From Asticcacaulis aquaticus (GTDB lineage: Bacteria > Pseudomonadota > Alphaproteobacteria > Caulobacterales > Caulobacteraceae), in the NCBI RefSeq assembly GCF_028550415.1, contig NZ_JAQQKX010000009.1, positions 123,752 to 187,751 on the forward strand: a stretch of DNA of 64,000 bases, given 5' to 3'. Positions 27,334-38,278 of the stretch are shown here, piece by piece. Under the pieces are notes generated by a model. It was not told where the DNA came from, made no database searches, and worked only from the letters and a program-made list of their open reading frames with translations. A program made the position numbers and the translations under genes. Within the stretch, counting starts at the first letter, position 1. The number at the start of each line of letters is the position of its first letter.

Positions 27334-27362
27334 CAAAAGGCCTTCGGTTTTCACCGAAGGCC
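27334..27362 (-). terminator. Terminator after bamD
   Basis: On the minus strand GGCCTTCGG, a GTGAAAA loop-side and CCGAAGGCC form a nine-base perfect stem followed by TTTT. It sits between the bamD stop and the recN ribosome-binding site, so recN needs its own promoter or read-through. Confidence 0.85.
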
Positions 27363-27368
27363 ATCAGA

Positions 27369-28274
27369 TTACATCGGGTTGATGCGGCTTAGCCAGCTTT
27401 TTTTCTCTTTTTGTTCTTTTTTCGCCGGTTTATCCGTGGTGCGTTCCGCGATCGGCAGCGGTTTGACGTCCATGGCCTGACCGCGCTCCTTCATCAGCTT
27501 GTAGGCGGCGGCGTACCAGCGGTCACCGGGGTAGTTATAGCCCAGCACGGCGGCGTTGCGGTTGGCCTCATCCGTGATGCCCATCATCAGATTGGCCTCG
27601 ACCAGACGGTACAGGGCTTCCGGGGCGTGGCTGGTCGTCTGATACTTGGTGATGACCGTCTTGAAACGGCCCAGCGCCGCCAGAGGCTGGTTGTCGGAGA
27701 GGTAATACCGCCCGATTTCCATTTCCTTGCCGGCCAGCTGATCATAGACCATGTCCAGCTTCACCTGCGCGTCGCGGGCATATTCGGTGCCCGGATAGCG
27801 CTGAACGATCTCGCGCAGATAGGACTGCGCCGTTTCGGTATAGGCCTGATCGCGGCCCACATCGACGATCTGCTCGAAATAGTTGATCGCCCGCATGTAG
27901 TAGGCATAGGGCGTCAGGGTCGAGCCGGGATAAAGCTTGATGAAGCGTTCGGCCGCTGCGGTCGATTCCGCATAGTTGTTCGCCTGATAATTGGCGTAGA
28001 TTTCCATGACGATCGAGCGGCGCGACCATTCCGAATAGGGATGCTGACGCTCGACCTCTTCGAAATAGTCGATGGCCTCGTTCCAGCTCTTCTGGTCGAG
28101 GCGGGTCATGCCCATATTGTAGAGGGATTCGACCGGGCGCTCTTCATAGACCAGACGCGTTTGCGGACGGCCCTTTCCGGCGCAGCCGGACAGCGCCGTC
28201 GTCGCGGCCAGAGCGGCCAAGGCAATGAGGCCCGCTTTCTTGAGAGAAGAGGTCGACTTGGAGATGGCCGGCAC
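27369..28274 (-). CDS. bamD: Outer-membrane assembly lipoprotein BamD
   Basis: BamD is the essential lipoprotein partner of BamA in outer-membrane protein folding. The 301-residue product has a lipoprotein signal with lipobox LSGC (cysteine near residue 31) and five tetratricopeptide-like repeats through about residue 250 (for example AIDYFEEVERQHPYSEWSRR). A basic C-terminal tail KPAKKEQKEKKSWLSRINPM follows. GTGAGG precedes the ATG. It lies between lpxC and recN, a conserved order in Caulobacterales as far as I know. Confidence 0.95.
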   Translation of the reverse strand: MPAISKSTSSLKKAGLIALAALAATTALSGCAGKGRPQTRLVYEERPVESLYNMGMTRLDQKSWNEAIDYFEEVERQHPYSEWSRRSIVMEIYANYQANNYAESTAAAERFIKLYPGSTLTPYAYYMRAINYFEQIVDVGRDQAYTETAQSYLREIVQRYPGTEYARDAQVKLDMVYDQLAGKEMEIGRYYLSDNQPLAALGRFKTVITKYQTTSHAPEALYRLVEANLMMGITDEANRNAAVLGYNYPGDRWYAAAYKLMKERGQAMDVKPLPIAERTTDKPAKKEQKEKKSWLSRINPM

Positions 28275-28382
28275 GGTGTATCCTCACTTCATCGGGCGAT
28301 CGCACCCGACAGGCTTAACGATTTATGGAGGATAGCTCTACAATAGGCATTAGCAAACGCCAACTGCTTTTCGTGAGCAGCC

Positions 28383-29276
28383 TTACCCCGCCTGTTGCAG
28401 CGACGGGGCGCGGGTCACCACGCGGTAGGCCTCCGGTTGCGACAGTAGTTCGCGAACGAGGGCATTATTAAGGCCGTGGCCGGCACGAATTCCTTCAAAC
28501 CTGCCAAGAATGGGCATGCCCAGAACGTACAGGTCGCCGATAGCGTCCAGCGCCTTGTGACGGACGAATTCGTCGACGAAGCGCAGGCCTTCGGCGTTCA
28601 GGACGCGGTCGCCGTCGATGACGACGGCATTGTCCATCGAGCCGCCGCGGGCCAGACCGGCGGCGCGCAGGGCCTCGACACCTTCGATGAAACCGAAGGT
28701 ACGGGCGGCAGCCAGTTCCGTGCGGAAGCTGTCCTCGGTGATGACCAGATCGACTTCCTGATGGCCGATGACGGCCGACTCAAAGTCGATTTCGAAGTGC
28801 ATTTCAAAGCGATCGGCCGGGGTCAGCGAGGCGCGCTTGTCGCCTTCGATGACCGTCACCGGCTTCAGGATTTCGATGAAGCTCTGCGGCAGGAACTGAC
28901 GGCGGAAACCGGCCTGATCGAGCAGTTGCACGAAGGGCAGCGACGAGCCGTCCATGATCGGCACTTCCGGACCGTCCATTTCGATCTGCGCATTGTCGAC
29001 GCCCAGCGCCGACAGAGCCGCCATCAGGTGCTCGATGGTCGAGACCGAAACGCCGTCGGCATTGGTAATGACGGTGCCGAGACGCGTCTGCGTGACGAGG
29101 TCGGCACGCGCCGGGACGCGGTTGTCGCGATCGGTAATGTCGGTGCGCACGAAGACGATACCGGCACCGGCCTGAGCCGGGCGCACGGACAGACGCACAC
29201 GCTGACCGGTGTGCAAACCGACACCGGCGCAGATGGCGGGAACCGCAATCGTATGTTCGTGATGATCAGGCGACAT
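28383..29276 (-). CDS. lpxC: UDP-3-O-acyl-N-acetylglucosamine deacetylase
   Basis: LpxC is the zinc deacetylase of the committed step of lipid A synthesis. The 297-residue product has STIEHLMAALSALGVDNAQI with the first zinc histidine, HKALDAIGDLYVLG with the second histidine and the aspartate, and RAGHGLNNALVREL with the catalytic histidine. The start is uncertain: the ATG at 29276 begins a typical N-terminus (HTIAVPAICAGVGLHTG follows), while an upstream ATG at 29324 has a GGGGGT in good position and would add 16 residues. It lies downstream of ftsZ but behind a terminator. Confidence 0.95.
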   Translation of the reverse strand: MSPDHHEHTIAVPAICAGVGLHTGQRVRLSVRPAQAGAGIVFVRTDITDRDNRVPARADLVTQTRLGTVITNADGVSVSTIEHLMAALSALGVDNAQIEMDGPEVPIMDGSSLPFVQLLDQAGFRRQFLPQSFIEILKPVTVIEGDKRASLTPADRFEMHFEIDFESAVIGHQEVDLVITEDSFRTELAAARTFGFIEGVEALRAAGLARGGSMDNAVVIDGDRVLNAEGLRFVDEFVRHKALDAIGDLYVLGMPILGRFEGIRAGHGLNNALVRELLSQPEAYRVVTRAPSLQQAG

Positions 29277-29460
29277 GTACGCAAAACCTAAATAAGAGAC
29301 GCGGAATCCTTCCGCATGGGTCATCTTATACCCCCGCACGGGGGGTGGGCTCAACTAAACATGAATTACGGTTTGTAACGCTGAAAATAAGGCCAATTAA
29401 GGCTTTGCGGCCACAGGTCGGTCAAAATCGTTGAGGAATTATTACTGTGTTTACCGTAAA

Positions 29461-29503
29461 GCGCATCCCGAAAAGTGTGTAGCGGTTTTCGGATAAGATG
29501 CGC
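29461..29503. repeat. Hairpin repeat near ftsZ, copy 1
   Basis: GCGCATC and CCGAAAA on the left pair with TTTTCGG and GATGCGC on the right, around GTGTGTAGCGG. A second copy at 33094-33137 keeps the core but has different, still complementary, outer arms. Similar sequences occur widely between genes in alphaproteobacteria, from memory. Confidence 0.7.
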
Positions 29504-29525
29504 GTTAAGCAAAAGCCTTAAACAT

Positions 29526-29552
29526 GAAAAAGCCCGCTGTTTCCAGCGGGCT
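29526..29552 (-). terminator. Terminator after ftsZ
   Basis: On the minus strand AGCCCGCTG, loop GAAA and CAGCGGGCT form a nine-base stem followed by TTTTT. Confidence 0.88.
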
Positions 29553-29580
29553 AGATCAGTATTTATCGTTCGTATCCGGC

Positions 29581-31230
<1,650 letters not shown>

Positions 31231-31653
31231 GTGATCAGACCAACCTTCTATTACCCCCGGGCGGGGAACCCTGTCATCGGGCGTCAAAGCTTTCGCTAAT
31301 TCTTCGACCTTGGCGCTTTCATTGAGAAGCTCCATCAGACATCGAATATGCTTAATGAATAGTTACCGGATAACTTGAGTCGCGCCGTTTTGAAGGGGGA
31401 AAGATAATAAAATTTAACAAAAGTTACCAACTTATGAATCCTGCGCGACGATTGAGTCGAAGGTGAGTCAAAAATGACTCACAATACCGGTCAAGTTCGC
31501 CATTTTGCTGACAAAATGGTTAACGCCGCTTCACCATTATGCGCAAAATCCTTAACGCCAAATCATCCACAGGCTACCGCAGACCGATCACAGATGCGCG
31601 ATCAGGCCACGCCCTTAGCTGTGGATGAATACGGTAGGTGTGGACAGGCCGAA
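31231..31653. promoter_or_regulatory. ftsZ control region with CtrA-, CcrM- and DnaA-type sites
   Basis: Candidate sites are a CtrA-like TTAA-N7-TTAC box at 31352-31366, GANTC methylation sites at 31377, 31436, 31454, 31465 and 31476, a perfect inverted repeat GTGAGTCA AAAA TGACTCAC at 31463-31482 that contains two of the GANTC sites, and two inverted DnaA-like boxes TCATCCACA at 31563-31571 (plus) and 31620-31628 (minus). In C. crescentus ftsZ transcription is known to depend on CtrA, DnaA and GANTC methylation, so this arrangement fits. Confidence 0.65.
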
Positions 31654-31690
31654 CGCAAAAACGCCCGCTGAACCAGCGGGCGTTTTTGCG
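31654..31690 (-). terminator. Strong terminator after ftsA
   Basis: A 17-base perfect stem (CGCAAAAACGCCCGCTG with CAGCGGGCGTTTTTGCG) with a three-base loop. The symmetric A and T runs let it work in either direction. It separates ftsA from the ftsZ promoter region. Confidence 0.9.
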
Positions 31691-31708
31691 TAGCGAAACC
31701 GAGTTGTC

Positions 31709-33079
31709 TCAGAGGTTTTGGCGCAGCCAGTCCATGACACGGGTGACGATCGGGCCGGTTCCGGCGCTGGCGGTGTCCTTGGTCGACAGGCGCGCGGTCA
31801 TGATCTTGCGCGCCGGGACGACGTCGCGCGGGCCATAGAGCGTGCGCAGAATGACGCCCGCGCAGGCCGAGAAGGCCGGACCGGCGGCGGCATCGGCCAG
31901 ATGCGGCACGCGCTTGGGCTTGCCCAGACGGACGGGACGATCAAAGACGCGCACGGCCAGTTCGCGAACGCCCGCCAGTTGCGACGCGCCGCCGGTCAGG
32001 ACGATGCCTGCACCGGGATCGATCATGACACCAGAGGCCTTCAGCTTTTCGCGCAGCAGTTCGAAGGTTTCCTCGACGCGCGGCGCGATGATGCCTTTCA
32101 GGATCGAGCGCGGCACGGAGATGGGCGCGGCCCCCGCGTCGTCACCGCGTGGCGGCGCTTCGACCATTTCGCGGTCTTCGTTGGCCGAGGCGATGGCCGA
32201 CCCGTGCAGGGTCTTGACGCGCTCGGCACCGGCCAGAGTGGTCGACAGGCCGCGCGCGATATCGGCGGTGACGTGCGCCCCACCGACGTTCAGGCAATCG
32301 ACGTGGATCAGCGAGCCGTTGCAGAAGACCGCCGCCGTGGTGCACGACGCGCCCATATCGATGCAGATGGCCCCCAGTTCCTTCTCGTCCTCTTCCAGCG
32401 CGGCCACCGCAGCGGCCAGCGGCGCCGAGACGATGGCCTGCACCTCAAGGTGCGCCATGGCGACGCACTGCATAATATTGTTGAAGACGTTCTCGTCGAT
32501 GGTGACGACCAGCAGTTCCAGCCCCAGCGCGCGGCCCGTCAGGTTGCGCGGATCGCGCACCCCGCCCTGCCCGTCGACTGACCACGACACCGGCAACAGG
32601 TGGATGGTGCGGCGGTTGGGGAAGCGTACCTGCGCCAGACCCGAGGCAATGGCGCGGTTGAGGTCTTCGTCGGAGACGGGTTTCAGGCCCAGCGACACCT
32701 GCGCGAAGACGCGATGCGAGGCGGTCTGCGCCCCCGGCACCGAGACGCGAACGCCCTGCACCGAAACATTGGCCATGGCTTCGGCGCGTTCGACGGCCTG
32801 AGCGATGGCGGTGGCGGCGGCTTCCATGTCGATGATGCCGCCAGCGCGGATGCCGCGCGACTGCACGTAACCGACGCCCGCCACGCGGATCGAATGGTCG
32901 GAGGTGCGCACCCCGTCCGGCTTCATGATGAAGCAGCCGATCTTCGACGCGCCCAGATCGAGCGAGGCCACGATGCCCGGCGTGACCGCCATGCGCGGCG
33001 TCGTATCAGGACGGGCATGGTTCTTGCCGCCCGACTTGGCGATGTCCTTGGCCAGTTTACGATCTTCGAGACGCGACAT
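31709..33079 (-). CDS. ftsA: Cell division protein FtsA
   Basis: FtsA is an actin-like ATPase that tethers FtsZ to the membrane. The 456-residue product has the first phosphate motif SLDLGASKIGCFI near residue 38, the 1C domain, the second phosphate motif CIDMGASCTTAAVFCNG, and the adenosine motif VLTGGASQLAGVREL. It ends in an amphipathic helix (GPIVTRVMDWLRQNL) that should bind the membrane. AGGAAG precedes the ATG. The ftsQ stop is 79 bases upstream, with a covarying hairpin between. Confidence 0.96.
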   Translation of the reverse strand: MSRLEDRKLAKDIAKSGGKNHARPDTTPRMAVTPGIVASLDLGASKIGCFIMKPDGVRTSDHSIRVAGVGYVQSRGIRAGGIIDMEAAATAIAQAVERAEAMANVSVQGVRVSVPGAQTASHRVFAQVSLGLKPVSDEDLNRAIASGLAQVRFPNRRTIHLLPVSWSVDGQGGVRDPRNLTGRALGLELLVVTIDENVFNNIMQCVAMAHLEVQAIVSAPLAAAVAALEEDEKELGAICIDMGASCTTAAVFCNGSLIHVDCLNVGGAHVTADIARGLSTTLAGAERVKTLHGSAIASANEDREMVEAPPRGDDAGAAPISVPRSILKGIIAPRVEETFELLREKLKASGVMIDPGAGIVLTGGASQLAGVRELAVRVFDRPVRLGKPKRVPHLADAAAGPAFSACAGVILRTLYGPRDVVPARKIMTARLSTKDTASAGTGPIVTRVMDWLRQNL

Positions 33080-33093
33080 GGGAACTTCCTAAA

Positions 33094-33137
33094 GCGATAT
33101 GCCGAAAAGTGTGAGCGGTTTTCGGCGGCAATATCGC
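33094..33137. repeat. Hairpin repeat between ftsQ and ftsA, copy 2
   Basis: GCGATAT and GCCGAAAA on the left pair with TTTTCGGC and ATATCGC on the right. The core GTGTGAGCGG matches the copy at 29461, while the outer arms differ yet remain complementary. It ends 15 bases before the ftsA start on the minus strand. Confidence 0.7.
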
Positions 33138-33158
33138 GACCAAAAACCTGAGGCGTAA

Positions 33159-34040
33159 TCAGGAGTTTTCAAAGGGTTTGACGACCAGGGCACCGGGGTC
33201 GCGCAGGTCGATGACCGCCAGCCCCTGATCGAGGATGCGCTGCTGGCTGATAAGGACGTCGAGGCGGTTGAGCGCGTCTTCCTGATCGAGGGCCGGCAGC
33301 TTGATGATGGTGTTGTTCTTCAGGCGGATGTCCCAGCGGCGCGTGTCGACGCGCACATAGGCCCAGACGCGCGATTGCAGGTCCGGACGCGCCTGCAGCA
33401 GTTGCACGATCTCGGACGCGGACTCATTGGCCCCCTCGCCGACCAGCAGCGGCAGGTCGCGGAACTGCGCTTCATGCGCTTCGGGGATGACCTGACCGGT
33501 GTCGTCGATGACCTGGGTCTTGCCCTGAAACTGCCAGACGGCCAGACGCGGGCGCTCGGTGACGGTGATGATCAGCTGATCCGGCAACTGACGGCGGACG
33601 ACGGCGGACTTGACCCAGCCGATGGATTCGACGTCGGACTTGACCTTGTTGAGGTCCATCAGGGCGATCGGCTGACCGCGTTCGAATTTCAGTGCGCCCT
33701 TGATGTCGCCGCGCGCCACGTCGGACACGCCTTGAAGGCGGACATTCTGCAGATTGACCCCGATCGCCGCGATGCGTCCGTCGGTGAAATTGACGATACC
33801 GGTGCGAAGGGTTTCCGCCCGGCCGCCGGTTAGCAGCACGACGCTCATCAGCATACCAATACCGCCGAAAGCCAACCACGCCGTCAGCTCGTTCGGCATG
33901 GGCACGCCGCCGATCAGGCGCAGCTTGCCGGTTTCGCGCGCGCCCGAACGTTTCGGTGCGGATTTGGCGGGAGCCTTGCTTTGCGGAGCGGCCATGCCTG
34001 AATTAGGCTGGCGACGACCCCCTCTGACGACGGCGGGCAT
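33159..34040 (-). CDS. ftsQ: Cell division protein FtsQ
   Basis: FtsQ is a bitopic membrane protein of the divisome. The 293-residue product has a basic cytoplasmic tail of about 55 residues, one membrane helix (WLAFGGIGMLMSVVLLTGG), a POTRA domain (FTDGRIAAIGVNLQNVRLQG and WVKSAVVRRQLPDQLIITVT) and a C-terminal beta domain. AAGGAC precedes the ATG. In the usual division cluster ddl and mur genes lie upstream; here they are absent from this place and a toxin-antitoxin pair is found instead. Confidence 0.94.
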   Translation of the reverse strand: MPAVVRGGRRQPNSGMAAPQSKAPAKSAPKRSGARETGKLRLIGGVPMPNELTAWLAFGGIGMLMSVVLLTGGRAETLRTGIVNFTDGRIAAIGVNLQNVRLQGVSDVARGDIKGALKFERGQPIALMDLNKVKSDVESIGWVKSAVVRRQLPDQLIITVTERPRLAVWQFQGKTQVIDDTGQVIPEAHEAQFRDLPLLVGEGANESASEIVQLLQARPDLQSRVWAYVRVDTRRWDIRLKNNTIIKLPALDQEDALNRLDVLISQQRILDQGLAVIDLRDPGALVVKPFENS

Positions 34041-34252
34041 ATTCTGTCCTTGCTTCGTGGTACGATGGCACCCTCTACACGGACCGCCGCCACCGGCTCA
34101 TTCAGGGCCAATGCGGGCGGACCAAACGCAGGATGCTAAGCGCCCCAGAAAACCAGAACGGCCTTAACAATGTGATAACGGAATCGAGTCCGATAAGGTT
34201 TTCATCAACCATGTTTGCAGGTGCGTCATAAATAGCGGTGATAGGTGGGCAC
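34041..34252. promoter_or_regulatory. ftsQ upstream region
   Basis: Contains a CtrA-like box TTAA-N7-ATAA at 34164-34178 and two adjacent GANTC sites (GAATC 34181-34185, GAGTC 34186-34190). A short ATAGGTGGGCACCTAT hairpin at 34240-34256 overlaps the hepT stop. In C. crescentus the ftsQA promoter is CtrA-dependent. Confidence 0.5.
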
Positions 34253-34582
34253 CTATTCAAATTGGCGCAGAGCGTCTTCCAGATCACTCAGCGCGTCCTG
34301 AACGATATTCCAGATAATCAGAGGTTCAGTCCGCTGATATTCATGTCGCAGGACATTGCCGATAGCCGCGATGTGCGGCCACGGAATATGCGGGTTTGCC
34401 GCCTTCCAGTCTGCCGGCAGGGACCGGCTAGCCTCGGAAATGATTTCCAATCCTCTTTCCGTGGCGCGTTGCAACAACCACGAACCACAGTAAGTCTCGA
34501 AATCAACGCCGTTCAAGGTTTCACGGATACCGGTTATGGCATCGCGCATATCATCGACCCGCGCCTTAACCGACCGCGCCAT
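34253..34582 (-). CDS. HEPN-domain protein, HepT-like toxin (DUF86)
   Basis: The 109-residue helical protein belongs to the DUF86/HepT group, RNase-type toxins that pair with MntA nucleotidyltransferases. The HEPN motif region reads IAAIGNVLRHEYQR near residues 79-90. The common RX4HXY arginine position is occupied by glycine (GNVLRHEY), with an arginine next to the histidine instead; I recall similar GNxLRHEY members, so this may be a subfamily rather than a dead copy. Its ATG shares one base with the stop of the upstream nucleotidyltransferase gene (TGATG), so translation is coupled. Confidence 0.88.
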   Translation of the reverse strand: MARSVKARVDDMRDAITGIRETLNGVDFETYCGSWLLQRATERGLEIISEASRSLPADWKAANPHIPWPHIAAIGNVLRHEYQRTEPLIIWNIVQDALSDLEDALRQFE

Positions 34583-34878
34583 CAGAAGACCTGTATGGCC
34601 GAGCGCTCAATGTCCGATCGAAAGCGCGGATGCAGGCTGTTGCGCGTCATAAGGTCGACGCTTCGACCTGTCTGATCCTCTACAAGCCGCTTCACATCCA
34701 TCAAATCAAAGAGATTGAAGCGGGGATCGTCAAAATCCAGAAACAGGTCCACGTCGCTGTCGGCAGACGCTTCATTGCGCGCATGTGATCCGAAAAGAAA
34801 CAGATGCGCAACCCCCTTCCGGCGCATATCAGGCGCCAGATTATTCAGGGTTTCAATAAGGGCGTCGTATCCGGACAT
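34582..34878 (-). CDS. MntA-like minimal nucleotidyltransferase antitoxin
   Basis: The 98-residue protein has the minimal nucleotidyltransferase signature GSHARNEASADSDVDL followed by a third acidic residue in DLMTRNS. In characterised MntA-HepT systems the enzyme adds AMP groups to a tyrosine of the HEPN toxin (in HXY) and silences it; the HEY motif of the partner gene provides such a tyrosine. The pair sits between ftsH and ftsQ. GC content is slightly below that of the neighbours. Confidence 0.88.
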   Translation of the reverse strand: MSGYDALIETLNNLAPDMRRKGVAHLFLFGSHARNEASADSDVDLFLDFDDPRFNLFDLMDVKRLVEDQTGRSVDLMTRNSLHPRFRSDIERSAIQVF

Positions 34879-34902
34879 CGGCGCAATATGCGCTGAAATC
34901 GG

Positions 34903-34939
34903 GTAAAAGAAAAGCGGACAGGTTTCCCTACCCGCTTTC
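34903..34939 (-). terminator. Terminator after ftsH
   Basis: On the minus strand AAAGCGGG, TAGG, a GAAA loop, CCTG and CCGCTTTTCTTTT form an imperfect stem with a T-rich tail, between ftsH and the mntA-like gene. Confidence 0.65.
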
Positions 34940-34944
34940 GTGTC

Positions 34945-36855
<1,911 letters not shown>

Positions 36856-36935
36856 TCCCTAGCCTTTTCAACAGGGCCCCGAACCGGCGACCCGAATAAC
36901 TGTTTTCCCTATATAGGGGTGCTTTTAGCGGCGCG

Positions 36936-38267
36936 CTACAGGTTCGACAGCGAAATCTCGTTCCGAACCTGTCCCAGCGCCGCCCCCAGTGCCGCCCTAA
37001 GACGCGCTGACACAAGACAATGCAAATCCCCTGCCGCCATGAGCCTCGGGGTATCCCCGGAGAGCACAATCGGCAGGGACGCCCGTGCCACCGGCGGCAG
37101 ATGCGCGATTTTTTCACGATCGGCGCGCTGCAAACGTTTGGCGTGGCCGCGCAAGGGCCTGATTTCGCCCCCTTGTGCATAAGATAGCAATCGGAAACGT
37201 CCGTCCCAGATATCGCCCACGACCGCCGGGACCGTGCCATTGCGGGTCATGTCGCCCGGCTCGCGGCAGATCAGCACGCCGTCGCGTGTCACTTCGATCC
37301 GCGCCCCGCACAGGGTGAACACCGTGCGTCCGGCGCTGATGCCGTCAAGGATCGCCGCAACCTCACGCGCCGACGGCAGTTTTTCGCCGCCGCCCGCGCA
37401 CACGATCATGGCCGCCAACCTGTCGGCAGGTGGAACCTCACTGAGTTGAAACGCGCCTACGTGGATCAGGTGATTTGCCCCCTCCGACGGGACTTCGCCC
37501 GCCACCTCCCCCGTACGCTGCGCTACAGGGGAGGAGATATGCGCGATCATCCTCCCCTGCGAAGCGGGGGAGGTGTCAGCGCGCGTAGCGCCGCTGACGG
37601 AGGGGGCACTCGCTTGTAAGACCTGACGCACCTTCGCGCGCAGATAGGCGGGGTTATCATTGGCCGGGTCGTCGATATAGGGCACGCCAGCCGCCGTCAG
37701 CCAGGCGCGCAGCCGCGCCCGCGCCACACCGATCAGCGGACGGAAATAGAACACCCCCTCCCCTTCGGGCCAGAACGGCGACGCAGACCACAGGCGTGGC
37801 GTGCCGACGGTCGAGCCTTCGGCGCGCATAGCCTCGGCCTCCGCGCCGTCATCGGCATTGTGACCCAGACAGAGCACCTTAATCCCCTTGGCGCGGGCGG
37901 CTTTCAGAATAAGGTGATGTCGTGCCCGTCGCGCCGCCGCCTGCACACCGGTTGCGGGCTTATCCCCCGTCCAGTGCAGGGCGGTGAAGGACAGGCCCAA
38001 ATCGGCGCCCAAATCGGCACAAAGATCGGCGACGCCCTGCGTCCAGTGCGCACTGGCCGGATTGAGGCCGTGATCGACACAAAAGACTTCTAACGGCCTT
38101 TTACCCCACAGGGCCAGCAGCATCAGAAGCGCCACGGAATCTCCGCCGCCGGACACCGCCACCCCAATGGGCGTTTCCGGCGCGCCATTCATATATTCCG
38201 GAAACAAAGAAAGGCTGGCGGCAACATCGGGAAAGTCCCCCAGAGTCGCGGCCAGCCTTTGCTTCAT
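36936..38267 (-). CDS. tilS: tRNA(Ile)-lysidine synthase with in-frame repeat insertion
   Basis: TilS attaches lysine to cytidine 34 of the minor isoleucine tRNA so that it reads AUA codons; it is essential. The 443-residue product has the PP-loop AVSGGGDSVALL near residue 40, then CLGHNADDGAEAEAMR and the FRPLIGVARARLRAWL block. Between KVRQVLQ and VGAFQLSEVP, where the linker helices are usually found, the frame reads through a 133-base palindromic element (37476-37608) giving a Ser/Ala/Gly-rich, low-complexity stretch. The C-terminal domain follows normally. I chose the ATG at 38267, 11 bases after the cpoB stop; a longer frame to 38570 is antisense-like sequence of cpoB. Confidence 0.92.
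   Translation of the reverse strand: MKQRLAATLGDFPDVAASLSLFPEYMNGAPETPIGVAVSGGGDSVALLMLLALWGKRPLEVFCVDHGLNPASAHWTQGVADLCADLGADLGLSFTALHWTGDKPATGVQAAARRARHHLILKAARAKGIKVLCLGHNADDGAEAEAMRAEGSTVGTPRLWSASPFWPEGEGVFYFRPLIGVARARLRAWLTAAGVPYIDDPANDNPAYLRAKVRQVLQASAPSVSGATRADTSPASQGRMIAHISSPVAQRTGEVAGEVPSEGANHLIHVGAFQLSEVPPADRLAAMIVCAGGGEKLPSAREVAAILDGISAGRTVFTLCGARIEVTRDGVLICREPGDMTRNGTVPAVVGDIWDGRFRLLSYAQGGEIRPLRGHAKRLQRADREKIAHLPPVARASLPIVLSGDTPRLMAAGDLHCLVSARLRAALGAALGQVRNEISLSNL
37476..37608. repeat. Palindromic element C inside tilS
   Basis: Bounded by TGCCCCCTCCG and CGGAGGGGGCA. Two inner hairpins, CCTCCCCCGTACGCTGCGC with its partner and CCTCCCCTGCGAAGCGGGGG, give the same hairpin-spacer-hairpin plan as the intergenic elements. 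It has no stop codon in the tilS frame and so is translated. Confidence 0.85.
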
Positions 38268-38278
38268 ATCTTCAGGAT

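Larger units (their letters stand above)
29277..29580. promoter_or_regulatory. ftsZ-lpxC gap
   Basis: The gap holds, in minus-strand order, the ftsZ terminator (29526-29552), a covarying hairpin repeat (29461-29503) and about 180 bases of likely lpxC promoter and leader. A GC hairpin CCCCCGTGCGGGGG lies at about 29333-29346. No gene is visible. Confidence 0.5.

Noticed and set aside
36905..36930. Heat-shock promoter of ftsH (CCCCTATATA)
   Set aside because: The -10-like part is good, but no -35 at proper distance is convincing, so it is only mentioned in the ftsH entry.
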